Source: Acidobacteriota bacterium (lineage in GTDB: Bacteria; Acidobacteriota; UBA6911; RPQK01; JAJDTT01). Taken from it: a DNA stretch of 64,000 nucleotides. This document shows positions 53,465-61,119 of this stretch, one piece after another (positions within the stretch are counted from its first letter, which is position 1; the number at the start of each line of letters is the position of its first letter). The DNA is taken from the NCBI GenBank assembly GCA_028874215.1, contig JAPPLF010000007.1, forward strand, positions 1 through 64,000, read 5' to 3'. Made by a program: the position numbers and the translations under genes. The notes beneath the pieces are model-generated. The model had not been told where the DNA came from. It ran no database searches and worked only from the letters and a program-made list of their open reading frames with translations.

Positions 53465-53913
53465 CGCTTCCAATGGGGACCTGCCTTTTCGCCTTCGGAG
53501 AAGTGATTGACCCAGGCGGACGATCCTTGGCGGTCGTAACTCAGCGGTGGCAGTACGTGGAGGATCTCGGAACCGAAGCGGGGCATCTTCCTGGACCGTT
53601 CCCAAGCCTGTACCCAGACACACGGCATTTCCGGAACGACCTCGCAATGTCCATTGGGCCGCACCCCGCCGCAGGGTCCGTTGCGGAGATTCTTGGGACA
53701 GGTCATGGGACAGGTCATCCCGGTGCTGTGCAGGACGCATTGACCGCACATGCGACAGTCGAAAACGGCGCCCTTGGTCAATCGCTCCGCCGGAATCAGG
53801 AACCGTTCGAAACGGCTTCCGGGTTTGAGCCGGGAACGGAACAGCCCAAGAATCTTCACACTTAGAAGATAGATCGACTCTAATATTTGAGGGTGATTCT
53901 GAAGAAATCTCAC
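53461..53913 (-). CDS. metV: MetV-like zinc/cysteine-rich partner of MetF
   Basis: The 150-residue protein matches the MTHFR C-terminal-domain family (MetV), with the cysteine block CRMCGQCVLHSTGMTCPMTC, NLRNGPCGG and a PCVW segment. In acetogens MetV forms a complex with MetF and supports electron transfer. I start at GTG 53913, which has GGGGAG four bases upstream and lies 19 bases after the RACo-like gene. The frame is open to 54060, but that part overlaps the neighbour and is not conserved-looking. Confidence 0.85.
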   Translation of the reverse strand: MRFLQNHPQILESIYLLSVKILGLFRSRLKPGSRFERFLIPAERLTKGAVFDCRMCGQCVLHSTGMTCPMTCPKNLRNGPCGGVRPNGHCEVVPEMPCVWVQAWERSRKMPRFGSEILHVLPPLSYDRQGSSAWVNHFSEGEKAGPHWKR

Positions 53914-53932
53914 GGTTCTCCCCTGCCCTCGT

Positions 53933-55570
53933 TCAACTACTTGGATCCGAATCCAATTGCCCCGGCATGGCCTGGAACAGACATCCTTCCACAAAAATAT
54001 CGAAGAAGTCTTCGGTCGTCTCCAACTCGATGTGTTCAATTCGCGTGACCATCTCCTCAAGACGGCGCCTGAGGGTCCGGCTGGTCAACATGAGCGTGGC
54101 TCCCTCGAGCGCGCTGTTCCCCACCTTGGCGACGCGGCCTTGGGGAAGGGGTGGGATAAACCCGATGGACATGGCGTTGTCCACGTTGACGTAATTGGCG
54201 AAGCCCCCCGCCAGATAGAGCCGCTTGAGCTGAACCGGCGAGATCCCGTACTTCCTCAAAACGATCCACTGACCCGAGTAATTGGCCGCCTTCGCCTGCG
54301 CCAGGGCGCTGATGTCGGCCCGGGACAGGAAAATCCCCCGTTCGCCCGGAATGGTGAACCGGTCCAGTCCACCGGCAAGAACACCCAGGTAGTTCATGTC
54401 CTCGACCCGAAGCAACTCCGCCAGAAGATCGATCAAGCCCGAGCCGCAGATCCCCTCCGGCGCGGCTCCGCCGATGGTCCTCCAAATCACCTCTCCGTTC
54501 CGGAGTTCCACCGACTCGATGGCGCCTTCGTATCCGGGCATGCCGAAGGTGATCTCACCACCCTCGAATGCGGGTCCCGCCGGGCAGGAAGCGGCCATCA
54601 TCCCATGGCGGTTTCCGACCACTACTTCGGTGTTGGTCCCCACGTCGACCAGCATGACCACGTCTTCTTCCTGATCCATCCCCACGGCCAGAAGGTCGGC
54701 GGCCACGTCGGCGCCGACGTGGCAACCGATCAACGGCCCCCCGTAGAGGTTGGCCGCGGGATGGACTCTCAGTCCCAGGTCCCGGGCCTGGAAATTCAGG
54801 ACGGTGTCGACTCTTTCGCCCCGTTCCATTTCCAGTTGGGTGACCGACTGGTACGGCTTTTCGCCGATGGATTGGATGTCAAGGCCGAAACACAGGTCAC
54901 GCATGGCGGCGTTCCCCACGATGACGACCTCGTAGATCTGGCGCCGCGGCACCCCCGTCAATCGGCTCAGCTCCCGGATCTCGTAGTTGAGCCCGGCAAT
55001 CACCGAGTTATGAAGCTCCCCCCGGTAGGGTCCGCCGTCATAGGAAATCCGGCGCATGATGTCGCTTCCGCCGAATCTCTGCGGGTTTTCGAACGAGGCG
55101 GTGTGCAGGACCGCGCCGTTTTCAAGATCCACCAGATTGAGGGCGATGGTCGTCGTCCCCAAGTCGACCGCAAGGCCGTAGATCCCGCCCCGGTAGGTAT
55201 CGATGGTACTGCCGTCAAAAACGACATTCGCCCCTTGGAGCCGCGTCAGCGGCTCGACGGGGGCATGACGGCGGACCGTTTGGGTCAGGATCCGCGGACG
55301 TCGGCGCAGCAGGGCAAATTCGATGGTGGCGCCGGCATCCAGGACCTGGGCCTGACAGGCCAAGCGATAGCCCTCACGGAGGAACTTCTCCGCCTGGGTG
55401 GCGGCGGTCAGCGCTTCCCCGCCCCGGACGATCTGGACGATGCACTCGTGACACTCTCCGCTGCGGCGACAGGAGGTGGGGACCCGCACCTGAAGGTCAT
55501 CGGCGTAGTCGAAAACCGTCCTGCCGGACACCAGGTCCAGCTTGTGGTCACCGTAGTGGAGGGGGGACAT
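53933..55570 (-). CDS. ASKHA corrinoid activation protein, RACo-like (ferredoxin + DUF4445)
   Basis: This 545-residue protein should reactivate a corrinoid protein that has fallen to the inactive Co(II) state, by ATP-driven reduction. It has an N-terminal [2Fe-2S] ferredoxin domain with the RACo spacing C34-x5-C40-x2-C43-x28-C72, a linker, and an ASKHA ATPase domain with LAVDLGTTTIAL (about 132-143), VDVGTNTEVVVG (about 310) and CGSGLIDLLAELL. The corrinoid protein is encoded two genes upstream. It follows the small Cys-rich gene by 114 bases. Confidence 0.92.
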   Translation of the reverse strand: MSPLHYGDHKLDLVSGRTVFDYADDLQVRVPTSCRRSGECHECIVQIVRGGEALTAATQAEKFLREGYRLACQAQVLDAGATIEFALLRRRPRILTQTVRRHAPVEPLTRLQGANVVFDGSTIDTYRGGIYGLAVDLGTTTIALNLVDLENGAVLHTASFENPQRFGGSDIMRRISYDGGPYRGELHNSVIAGLNYEIRELSRLTGVPRRQIYEVVIVGNAAMRDLCFGLDIQSIGEKPYQSVTQLEMERGERVDTVLNFQARDLGLRVHPAANLYGGPLIGCHVGADVAADLLAVGMDQEEDVVMLVDVGTNTEVVVGNRHGMMAASCPAGPAFEGGEITFGMPGYEGAIESVELRNGEVIWRTIGGAAPEGICGSGLIDLLAELLRVEDMNYLGVLAGGLDRFTIPGERGIFLSRADISALAQAKAANYSGQWIVLRKYGISPVQLKRLYLAGGFANYVNVDNAMSIGFIPPLPQGRVAKVGNSALEGATLMLTSRTLRRRLEEMVTRIEHIELETTEDFFDIFVEGCLFQAMPGQLDSDPSS

Positions 55571-55684
55571 GGCAGCGCAATTTCCTGCGCCAGCACGACG
55601 CGGACGCGATTGCAGGTTCCTCTAGAGAAAGTGGCCGCGGAATCCGGTCATCCAACAGCGTGTGGTCCGAGCCGCCACGGGCTG

Positions 55685-55951
55685 CTAGATTTCCCAGGCA
55701 TCCTGATAATTCAGATCGTCGCTTCCGGTGCAGAGAGGCAACCCTTCGGAACCGGGACGCCGGAATTGGTTTCGGCAACCGAAACGGGCGGTGCAGCGAT
55801 CCCGGGCATCCTTGTAGGGACACCGCCGTTTGGATACGAGGTTGGCCGTTTCGCCGATCTGCCGGTAGATCTCCCAGAGGCGATCCATGCTGGCATTGAG
55901 TTTCGCCTTGTCGACAGGTCGAAATTTCCCGGGTACGTCTGTTCGCGACAC
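55685..55951 (-). CDS. Small Cys-rich protein of the corrinoid operon (unknown)
   Basis: I do not recognise this family. The frame between the corrinoid protein and the activator is open and protein-like: an amphipathic helix DRLWEIYRQIGETANLVSKR followed by CPYKDARDRCTARFGC, then a later LPLC. The four cysteines (spacing 8, 5, 14) suggest a metal or iron-sulfur site. The start is uncertain: GTG 55951 gives 88 residues and ATG 55888 gives 67. It lies 31 bases after the corrinoid gene on the same strand, so it should be co-transcribed. It may help assemble or tune the methyl-transfer complex, but that is only context. Confidence 0.6.
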   Translation of the reverse strand: MSRTDVPGKFRPVDKAKLNASMDRLWEIYRQIGETANLVSKRRCPYKDARDRCTARFGCRNQFRRPGSEGLPLCTGSDDLNYQDAWEI

Positions 55952-55982
55952 TGGCCTGCATCCGTCGGGGAGCCGCCTCAAT

Positions 55983-56750
55983 TTAAGAATAGTCGGAGGC
56001 GGCTTGCTGCGGCGTTTCCTGCCGGACACCCACGAGTTCCTTGGCCTTTTCCACACAGGCAATGGCGTCCTTGCCATAGCGGTCGGCCCCCATATCGTCG
56101 GCGAACTCCTGGGTCACCGGAGCTCCACCCACCATGGTGCTGACGACATCTGTCAGACCCGCATCTTCCAAGGCCTGGATGGTCCGTCCCATGTTGGGCA
56201 TGGTCGTCGTCAATAGGGCGGACATCCCAATGACCTGGGGTTCGAATTCGAAAACCGCATCGACAAACTCGTCCGGCTTGGTATCGACCCCCAGATCGTG
56301 CACGATGAAACCGGCTCCCCGGAGCATCATGATGCACAGATTCTTTCCGATATCGTGGAGGTCTCCCTTGACGGTCCCCATGACCACGGTGCCCACGGGT
56401 GGAATGTCGGAAGCGGAAAGGATGGGCTCGATATGCGCCATCCCGGCCTTCATGGCCCGGGCCGAAATCAACACTTCGGGAACGAAGATGATGTTGTCCC
56501 GGAATTTGATCCCCACCAGCGCCATGCCGGCGATCAGCCCGTCATCCAAAACCGTATTGGCGGTGTACCCGGTGTCCAGAGCCTCTCTCGTCAGGCGGTC
56601 GACTTCGTGCTGGTTGCCGATGATCAGGGCGTAACTGATGTCCTGCATCAATGGATCGGCGTTCCGGAAGAGCGATTTGATGTGCTCTCGCTCGTTCCGG
56701 CGAGCCACGTGCCGGAGTTCCCTGGTCAGGCCCTCGTTGATCTGCGACAT
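55983..56750 (-). CDS. Corrinoid (B12-binding) methyl-carrier protein
   Basis: The 255-residue protein carries a methyl group on cobalamin between two methyltransferases. It has the helical cap domain (about 30-115), then a Rossmann B12-binding domain with DLHDIGKN (130-137; cobalt ligand H132), SALLTTTM and a GGAPV turn. This is the MtbC/MttC/MetH-type module. ATG 56750 is chosen; the frame is open 14 codons upstream to a TTG. The N-terminal 30 residues before the cap are charged. It sits between the pterin methyltransferase and the activator. Confidence 0.93.
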   Translation of the reverse strand: MSQINEGLTRELRHVARRNEREHIKSLFRNADPLMQDISYALIIGNQHEVDRLTREALDTGYTANTVLDDGLIAGMALVGIKFRDNIIFVPEVLISARAMKAGMAHIEPILSASDIPPVGTVVMGTVKGDLHDIGKNLCIMMLRGAGFIVHDLGVDTKPDEFVDAVFEFEPQVIGMSALLTTTMPNMGRTIQALEDAGLTDVVSTMVGGAPVTQEFADDMGADRYGKDAIACVEKAKELVGVRQETPQQAASDYS

Positions 56751-56812
56751 ACCCGCACTACTACCCAAATCGTTGAATTTGACAGACGCCAAGGCGCACT
56801 AAGGGGGAAATT

Positions 56813-56843
56813 AAACCTTTTCGGGTCAAGGTTTGTCAAACCT
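56813..56843 (-). promoter_or_regulatory. Mutually exclusive hairpins before the corrinoid gene
   Basis: Three arms, AAACCTT (56813-56819), AAGGTTT (56828-56834) and AAACCT (56838-56843), lie between two operon genes. The middle arm can pair with either neighbour (7 or 6 bp), so the two hairpins exclude each other. It could set relative expression of the corrinoid protein. No known riboswitch class is recognised. Confidence 0.35.
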
Positions 56844-56866
56844 GACGCCGAACGGGACAGGGGGTG

Positions 56867-57913
56867 TCACGGCCCGGTCAACCGGCCATCCCTCCAGGCC
56901 TGAATGTAGTTCATGCAGAAATCGTCCCGGCCCAGCAGCATGTCCCGAGCCAGGCCGACTCTCTCCGAATCCAGGTCCAGGGCAAACACGTCCTGCACGC
57001 GATTCTGGACGGGATCCATGATGGCGGCGTCGATACCGGCCTCCAGACTCAGGTGAATGAAAGTGGCGTTGATGAGCTTTCGATTGGGAAGACCGAAGGA
57101 GACGTTGCTCAACCCGCCGGTGACGTGCACGTCATCGCCGAAGATACGCCGGACCTCCTCGACGGCATCCAGAAAATGGCGCCCAAAGTCCGGCGAGACC
57201 GAAATCGGGAAGACCAGGCAATCGATGAATACGTCGTCGAGAGGGAATCCCCGCTTGACAGCCGCCTCCATGACCTGTTCCACGTTGGAGACACGATCGT
57301 CCGCGCTCTCCGGCATTCCGTCCTTTCCGGCGGCCGTCACGATCATACGGGCATCGTTTTCCTGGACCAGATCCAGGGTCTCCAACCGTTCCAGCGCGAC
57401 GGAATTGACCAGTGGGCGGTCCGATCTCCGGGTGTGCGCAGTCAATCCCGTGGCGATGATTTCCGCGTTGGAAGAATCGATGCTGAGAGGCAGGTCCGTC
57501 ATGCCCTGGACTCTCTCCACGAGCCAGGTCATGGCTCGGTTCTGGACCTTGATGTCGTAGGAGATTTCGTCGACGTTCAGATCCAGAAAATGGGCGCCGG
57601 CGGCTTCCTGGCGGCGAACCTCGAACTCGATGTAGGCGCTCCCCTCTTCCTCCTCCACGGGATCGCCGCTGATCCCCTTCTGGACCGCGATCATGAAATG
57701 CTTGATCTGACCCTGCTCGTAGGGCTGAGTCTTCTTGGCGCTCTCCGGCACCCGGAGGTATCGGCGCTCCCCGGGACTGGGGTCGAAAAAGACGGCTTCG
57801 GCTCCGTCGGGCGTCGTCGCAGTCCTTATGCCATTCCGCAAAACGATGCGGGTGGTATGGATATTTTCGCCGATGATGATCAGATCGCCGGAGTCTGTCA
57901 CGAGCTTTGACAT
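56867..57913 (-). CDS. Pterin-dependent methyltransferase (AcsE/MtgA-like)
   Basis: The 348-residue protein has the dihydropteroate-synthase-like TIM barrel of methyl-THF:corrinoid methyltransferases: IIIGENIHTT near the start, HFLDLNVDEI, LPLSIDSSN, VNSVALER, VTGGLSNVSFGLPNRKLIN and a C-terminal AIMDPV. It should pass methyl groups between the corrinoid protein and tetrahydrofolate. The ATG at 57913 fits the family; the frame is open to 58270 but overlaps the UroD-like gene. It lies 20 bases downstream of that gene and 116 bases upstream of the corrinoid gene. Confidence 0.9.
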   Translation of the reverse strand: MSKLVTDSGDLIIIGENIHTTRIVLRNGIRTATTPDGAEAVFFDPSPGERRYLRVPESAKKTQPYEQGQIKHFMIAVQKGISGDPVEEEEGSAYIEFEVRRQEAAGAHFLDLNVDEISYDIKVQNRAMTWLVERVQGMTDLPLSIDSSNAEIIATGLTAHTRRSDRPLVNSVALERLETLDLVQENDARMIVTAAGKDGMPESADDRVSNVEQVMEAAVKRGFPLDDVFIDCLVFPISVSPDFGRHFLDAVEEVRRIFGDDVHVTGGLSNVSFGLPNRKLINATFIHLSLEAGIDAAIMDPVQNRVQDVFALDLDSERVGLARDMLLGRDDFCMNYIQAWRDGRLTGP

Positions 57914-57933
57914 GGAATACCCGATTGGGCGCT

Positions 57934-58971
57934 TCAGGCGTAGTGATCCCGGCACCAGTCCTTGACTGCCCGCGGAATTTCGATGAGGTTTTCCAGTTTG
58001 GTCGCCAGGGGAATGGCACACTCGGGAGAGATCATGTCGACGCCCGCCGCCATGCACTCGTTGACGGCGGCTCGGACGTCCTCCGGACCCCGGCTGTAGA
58101 GGAGTTCCGGGTTGTTCAGATTCCCCACCAGGCGGATCCGCCCGGAAGCGATCTTCATGGCTTCGGCAGGGTCGTTTTTGGAATCGAAGTGGAAGCAGGC
58201 CATGCCGGACTGTGCGATGTAGTCGAGGCGGTCCAGCGTCTGGCCGCAGATGTGGAGAATGAGCGGGCACGGGATTCGCTCACGCATCTCCTTGTGGATC
58301 TCCAACAGGAACCTGCGGTAATACTCACCGCTCACCAGATCTCCCGTGGCATGATCCGGAAAGGTGAGCGCATCGGCGCCGGCTTCGATCTGGGCAATGG
58401 AGAACGCAACCGAGATCTCCTTGAGCCGATCCAGGCAGAGCATGGTCATCCCCGGATCGTCGATACTCATGAGCAGGAACTTTTCCACGCCGAAGACGTG
58501 ATACGCCAACGTCCAGGGCCCCATGGCCTTGCCGATGATGGCCACCTCGTCTCCATACTCCTTCTTCAGGATTCGGAGCGCGTCCAGAACGCAGACGTTG
58601 TCCGGATGGGTCAGGAAATCCTTCGGCATGTGGATGTCGTCCGGCCCCGACCAGATCGGGTTGTTCATCCGTACCGTGGGCCAGTTGTCCTTGACCTCCC
58701 ACTGCATGTCGCATCCCAGAGCCGAGGACTCCTGGATGATGGTGAAGACGGGCATGATGCAATCGTAGCCCAACTCGGTGTACCCCGTTGCCGCCAGGCG
58801 CGCATTGAGCTCGGCGTCACGGCACGCGTCCGGAAACGGAGCGTCCACCATGTCCATGAGTTCCACGGTTGCGACGTTGGTCGGATTGCAGACCGGCGGG
58901 CGATCCACCGGCTTTCCGGCCAGCGCGTTCATCACCCGCTCTCTACCGGTCATGGTCTCCACGAATGGCAT
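57934..58971 (-). CDS. UroD-fold corrinoid methyltransferase (MtaA/CmuA-like)
   Basis: The 345-residue protein belongs to the uroporphyrinogen-decarboxylase superfamily but carries the zinc ligands of methyltransferases: H240-x-C242 (LHICGQ) and C318 (SPECAIP). Other blocks are VDRPPVCNPTN and GPWTLAYHVFG. Such enzymes move methyl groups between a substrate or thiol and a corrinoid. With no coenzyme M pathway in sight, it most likely demethylates a methylated compound or delivers methyl groups to a thiol. The substrate is not readable. It starts 18 bases after the 224-residue unknown gene. Confidence 0.9.
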   Translation of the reverse strand: MPFVETMTGRERVMNALAGKPVDRPPVCNPTNVATVELMDMVDAPFPDACRDAELNARLAATGYTELGYDCIMPVFTIIQESSALGCDMQWEVKDNWPTVRMNNPIWSGPDDIHMPKDFLTHPDNVCVLDALRILKKEYGDEVAIIGKAMGPWTLAYHVFGVEKFLLMSIDDPGMTMLCLDRLKEISVAFSIAQIEAGADALTFPDHATGDLVSGEYYRRFLLEIHKEMRERIPCPLILHICGQTLDRLDYIAQSGMACFHFDSKNDPAEAMKIASGRIRLVGNLNNPELLYSRGPEDVRAAVNECMAAGVDMISPECAIPLATKLENLIEIPRAVKDWCRDHYA

Positions 58972-58989
58972 ACCGTCTACTCCTTGCGA

Positions 58990-59664
58990 TCAAAGAGGGC
59001 TGAAGCCCGCGGTTCCGGTGGTGAGTTGACCTCTCATTGCCGAACTCTCCAACATGTTCTCCACGGCGCTGATGTTTCGTGAGAAGGGAAACAGGAGCCG
59101 GACCAGCGGCTCATGGCGGTGTCCACAACTGAAGGTGACACCGAAGTTTCCCGCCTGCTCCATCTCGCCGTACTTTCGAAAGCCCACGACGATGGCACGC
59201 AGGCGAAAAGGCGCGTTGCGCGCGTCCCCCAGCGACGAGACCTGGTAGATCCAACGATTCTCGGAATGGTGCGGCGTGAGCTTCAGGGTCAGAGGACTTC
59301 GGGTATCCCTGATCACCATCTCACCCGTGGGATGAGCAAAGTCGGGATCCTTTTCCACGGCTTGCGGCATCAGGAACTTCAGAGGACGGGAATGGAGTTG
59401 TCCGCAGGGGAACCGAACCTGGTTCCTGCTGCCCTCCACGGGAACCAGGCCACCCAGATTGCAAAGTTGGTCCCGGATTCTCTCGACCCGTTCCTCGACG
59501 CCCGGCTTCCTGCTGTAGGTCCAAACGGTCAAGACGCCGTCCTTCTCATAGAGAGCCACGGTGATGTTGTGAAAATGCGGATCCATGGAAACCAGTTCGA
59601 GACAGCGCCCATAACGATGAATCGTCTTCTCGACCTGGGAAAGCTTGCCGTTCCTTCCCTTCAT
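58990..59664 (-). CDS. Unrecognised 224-residue protein of the corrinoid operon
   Basis: I do not recognise this family. The 224-residue soluble protein begins MKGRNGKLSQVEKTIHRYGR and has segments such as MDPHFHNITVALYEKDGVLT, LCNLGGLVPVEG and TFSCGHRH. No signal peptide or membrane helix is present. Three cysteines and several histidines (PHFHN, LTPHHSEN, SCGHRHE) could bind metal. The ATG overlaps the stop of the upstream small gene as ATGA, so the two are translationally coupled. It is 18 bases before the UroD-like gene, so its role is presumably in the same methyl-transfer process. Confidence 0.75.
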   Translation of the reverse strand: MKGRNGKLSQVEKTIHRYGRCLELVSMDPHFHNITVALYEKDGVLTVWTYSRKPGVEERVERIRDQLCNLGGLVPVEGSRNQVRFPCGQLHSRPLKFLMPQAVEKDPDFAHPTGEMVIRDTRSPLTLKLTPHHSENRWIYQVSSLGDARNAPFRLRAIVVGFRKYGEMEQAGNFGVTFSCGHRHEPLVRLLFPFSRNISAVENMLESSAMRGQLTTGTAGFSPL

Positions 59665-60038
59665 GACGAAATACTCCCGGGGGTATTGCCGGACGGACGG
59701 TCGCTGATCCAGCGCTCCAGCGCGCCGGGACGCTCATCCCGCTGACCTGCACGGTGAAGCCGGCAAATCCGGGCCGCCAGATCTTCTGGAAGTCCCCGAT
59801 TGAATCTCCCGGCCATATCTTGAGCCAGCCGCCGGGGATTTCCAGAGGCGCGCCCGTGATCCAGCCACTCCCAACCCTCCAGATAGGCGTCGCTCCCCAT
59901 GCTGCCCTCGAACATGGCGACGGCATCCACCGCCTCCTGGAACCGGTGGTCCAGCATCTCGGAAACCCGATCGCCGCCGGCTTCGACTTGCACCTGAACC
60001 GGGATCTCTTTCCAGTACAGCACTCGGATTCTGGCCAC
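59661..60038 (-). CDS. Small protein resembling the 'virulence factor' family (PF13769-like)
   Basis: The 125-residue product begins MARIRVLYWKEIPVQVQ, then DHRFQEAVDAVAMFEG and DAYLEGWEW. This matches from memory a small family labelled virulence factor in databases, with IPxQV and DAYLxxW signatures. The label says nothing reliable about function. The first 90 residues look conserved and the tail is loose. It is the first gene of the nine-gene corrinoid operon and overlaps the next as ATGA. Its position suggests a role in one-carbon transfer rather than virulence, but that is inference. Confidence 0.7.
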   Translation of the reverse strand: MARIRVLYWKEIPVQVQVEAGGDRVSEMLDHRFQEAVDAVAMFEGSMGSDAYLEGWEWLDHGRASGNPRRLAQDMAGRFNRGLPEDLAARICRLHRAGQRDERPGALERWISDRPSGNTPGSISS

Positions 60039-60098
60039 GGTTTCGGCTCCTGCGAGAGATGATCCGGTATCGAGTGTCGCCGCCCGCTGGGAAGGTCA

Positions 60099-60114
60099 GG
60101 CTACACCAGTGCCA
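60099..60114 (-). promoter_or_regulatory. Sigma-54-like -24/-12 element before the corrinoid operon
   Basis: On the minus strand TGGCAC-TGGTG-TAGC keeps the GG and GC dinucleotides at the required 10-base spacing. The -24 half is perfect and the -12 half has one mismatch to TTGC. It would start transcription about 50 bases before the first operon gene. No sigma-54 activator gene or upstream enhancer is seen in the window. Confidence 0.3.
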
Positions 60115-60207
60115 GACACCCTGTAAAGCCTGTCACAACTGGCAAATCCCGCTTCCAGGCCGTTGACGGAGGAGAGTCGCAAAGTCTCGGATACGCCCTT
60201 CCCCTTC

Positions 60208-60237
60208 TTGACTTGGTCCGAGCCACTTCCGCAAAAT
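60208..60237 (+). promoter_or_regulatory. Promoter of xdhC
   Basis: TTGACT (60208-60213) and CAAAAT (60232-60237) are 18 bases apart, and the -10 lies six bases before the ATG at 60244. This implies a leaderless mRNA and supports the chosen start. Confidence 0.4.
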
Positions 60238-60243
60238 GTGGAC

Positions 60244-61101
60244 ATGGATGTCTACGAGGAGATCGTCCGTCTCCGGCGCGAGGGAAGCTCGGGCGCACTG
60301 GCGACCATCGTTCGCCGCTTGGGGAGCACTCCCCGCAAAGACCATGCCAAAATGCTGGTCCGCCAGGATGGCAGCTTTGTGGGCACGGTGGGCGGTGGCT
60401 GTGTCGAGGCCGAGGTCTGGCGGCATGCCAACCAGGTCATGGAGAGCGGCCGGGCCACTCTGGTCAAATACGAATTGACCCAGGAAGACACGGAAAACGA
60501 GGGTCTGGTCTGCGGAGGAACCGTGGAGATCTTCATCGAGCCCGTGATCCCCGAGCCCACGTTGATTCTCATGGGGGCCGGCCATTTGGGACAGGCCATC
60601 GCCGAGGCCGCCGACCGGGTCGGCTTTCAGGTCGTTGTCCTCGATGATCGGGAGTCATTTGCCAATCGCGAGCGTTTCCCCCGGGCCCGGGAGGTGATCG
60701 TGGACTCCTTCCGGACGGGCCTCTCGCAAACTTCCGTCACCGTCAACACCTTCATCCTGGTCATCACCCGCGGTCACAGCCATGATCATGCTGCCTTGGA
60801 ACAGGCCATCCGGACCGACGCCCGATACGTGGGACTGGTGGGGAGCCGCCGCAAGATCCAGTTGATCGTAGAGCACTTGCTTGAGCAAGGGTATGACCCC
60901 GACCGGTTCAAGAGGCTCTACGCCCCCATCGGCCTGGCCATCGGGTCCGAGACGCCGGAGGAGATCGCCATCAGCGTCGTGGCTGAATTGATCGCCATCC
61001 GCAAGGGCGTGCATGAACGAAATCACAAGCAGCGTTTCGTTCAGAAAATCCTGGACCGGGCCAGAATGAAGTCCGCTCCGGTCCGGGTCGCCGCCGGGTA
61101 A
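60244..61101 (+). CDS. xdhC: XdhC/CoxI family molybdenum-hydroxylase maturation factor
   Basis: XdhC-type proteins bind and sulfurate molybdenum cofactor and hand it to xanthine dehydrogenase-like enzymes. The 285-residue protein has the N-terminal XdhC domain (GALATIVRRLGSTPR, GTVGGGCVEAEVW, LVCGGTVEIFIEP) and a C-terminal Rossmann domain (LILMGAGHLGQAIAEAA, ITRGHSHDHAALEQAI, YVGLVGSRRK, PIGLAIGSETPEEIAIS). ATG 60244 is used; the frame is open to 60163. No molybdenum hydroxylase subunits are linked here, so its client must lie elsewhere. Confidence 0.9.
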   Translation: MDVYEEIVRLRREGSSGALATIVRRLGSTPRKDHAKMLVRQDGSFVGTVGGGCVEAEVWRHANQVMESGRATLVKYELTQEDTENEGLVCGGTVEIFIEPVIPEPTLILMGAGHLGQAIAEAADRVGFQVVVLDDRESFANRERFPRAREVIVDSFRTGLSQTSVTVNTFILVITRGHSHDHAALEQAIRTDARYVGLVGSRRKIQLIVEHLLEQGYDPDRFKRLYAPIGLAIGSETPEEIAISVVAELIAIRKGVHERNHKQRFVQKILDRARMKSAPVRVAAG

Positions 61102-61119
61102 CCGGCTCCGCATCCTCCC

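Noticed and set aside
53957-56143. 728-codon plus-strand frame opposite the RACo-like and corrinoid genes
   Set aside because: It crosses three conserved genes in antisense, has no recognisable domain or start signal, and is rich in His, Gln and Pro as expected of shadows.
57914-58270. Extended N-terminus of the pterin methyltransferase
   Set aside because: The extra 119 codons overlap the UroD-like gene in another frame and look like shadow sequence; the family begins at the internal ATG.
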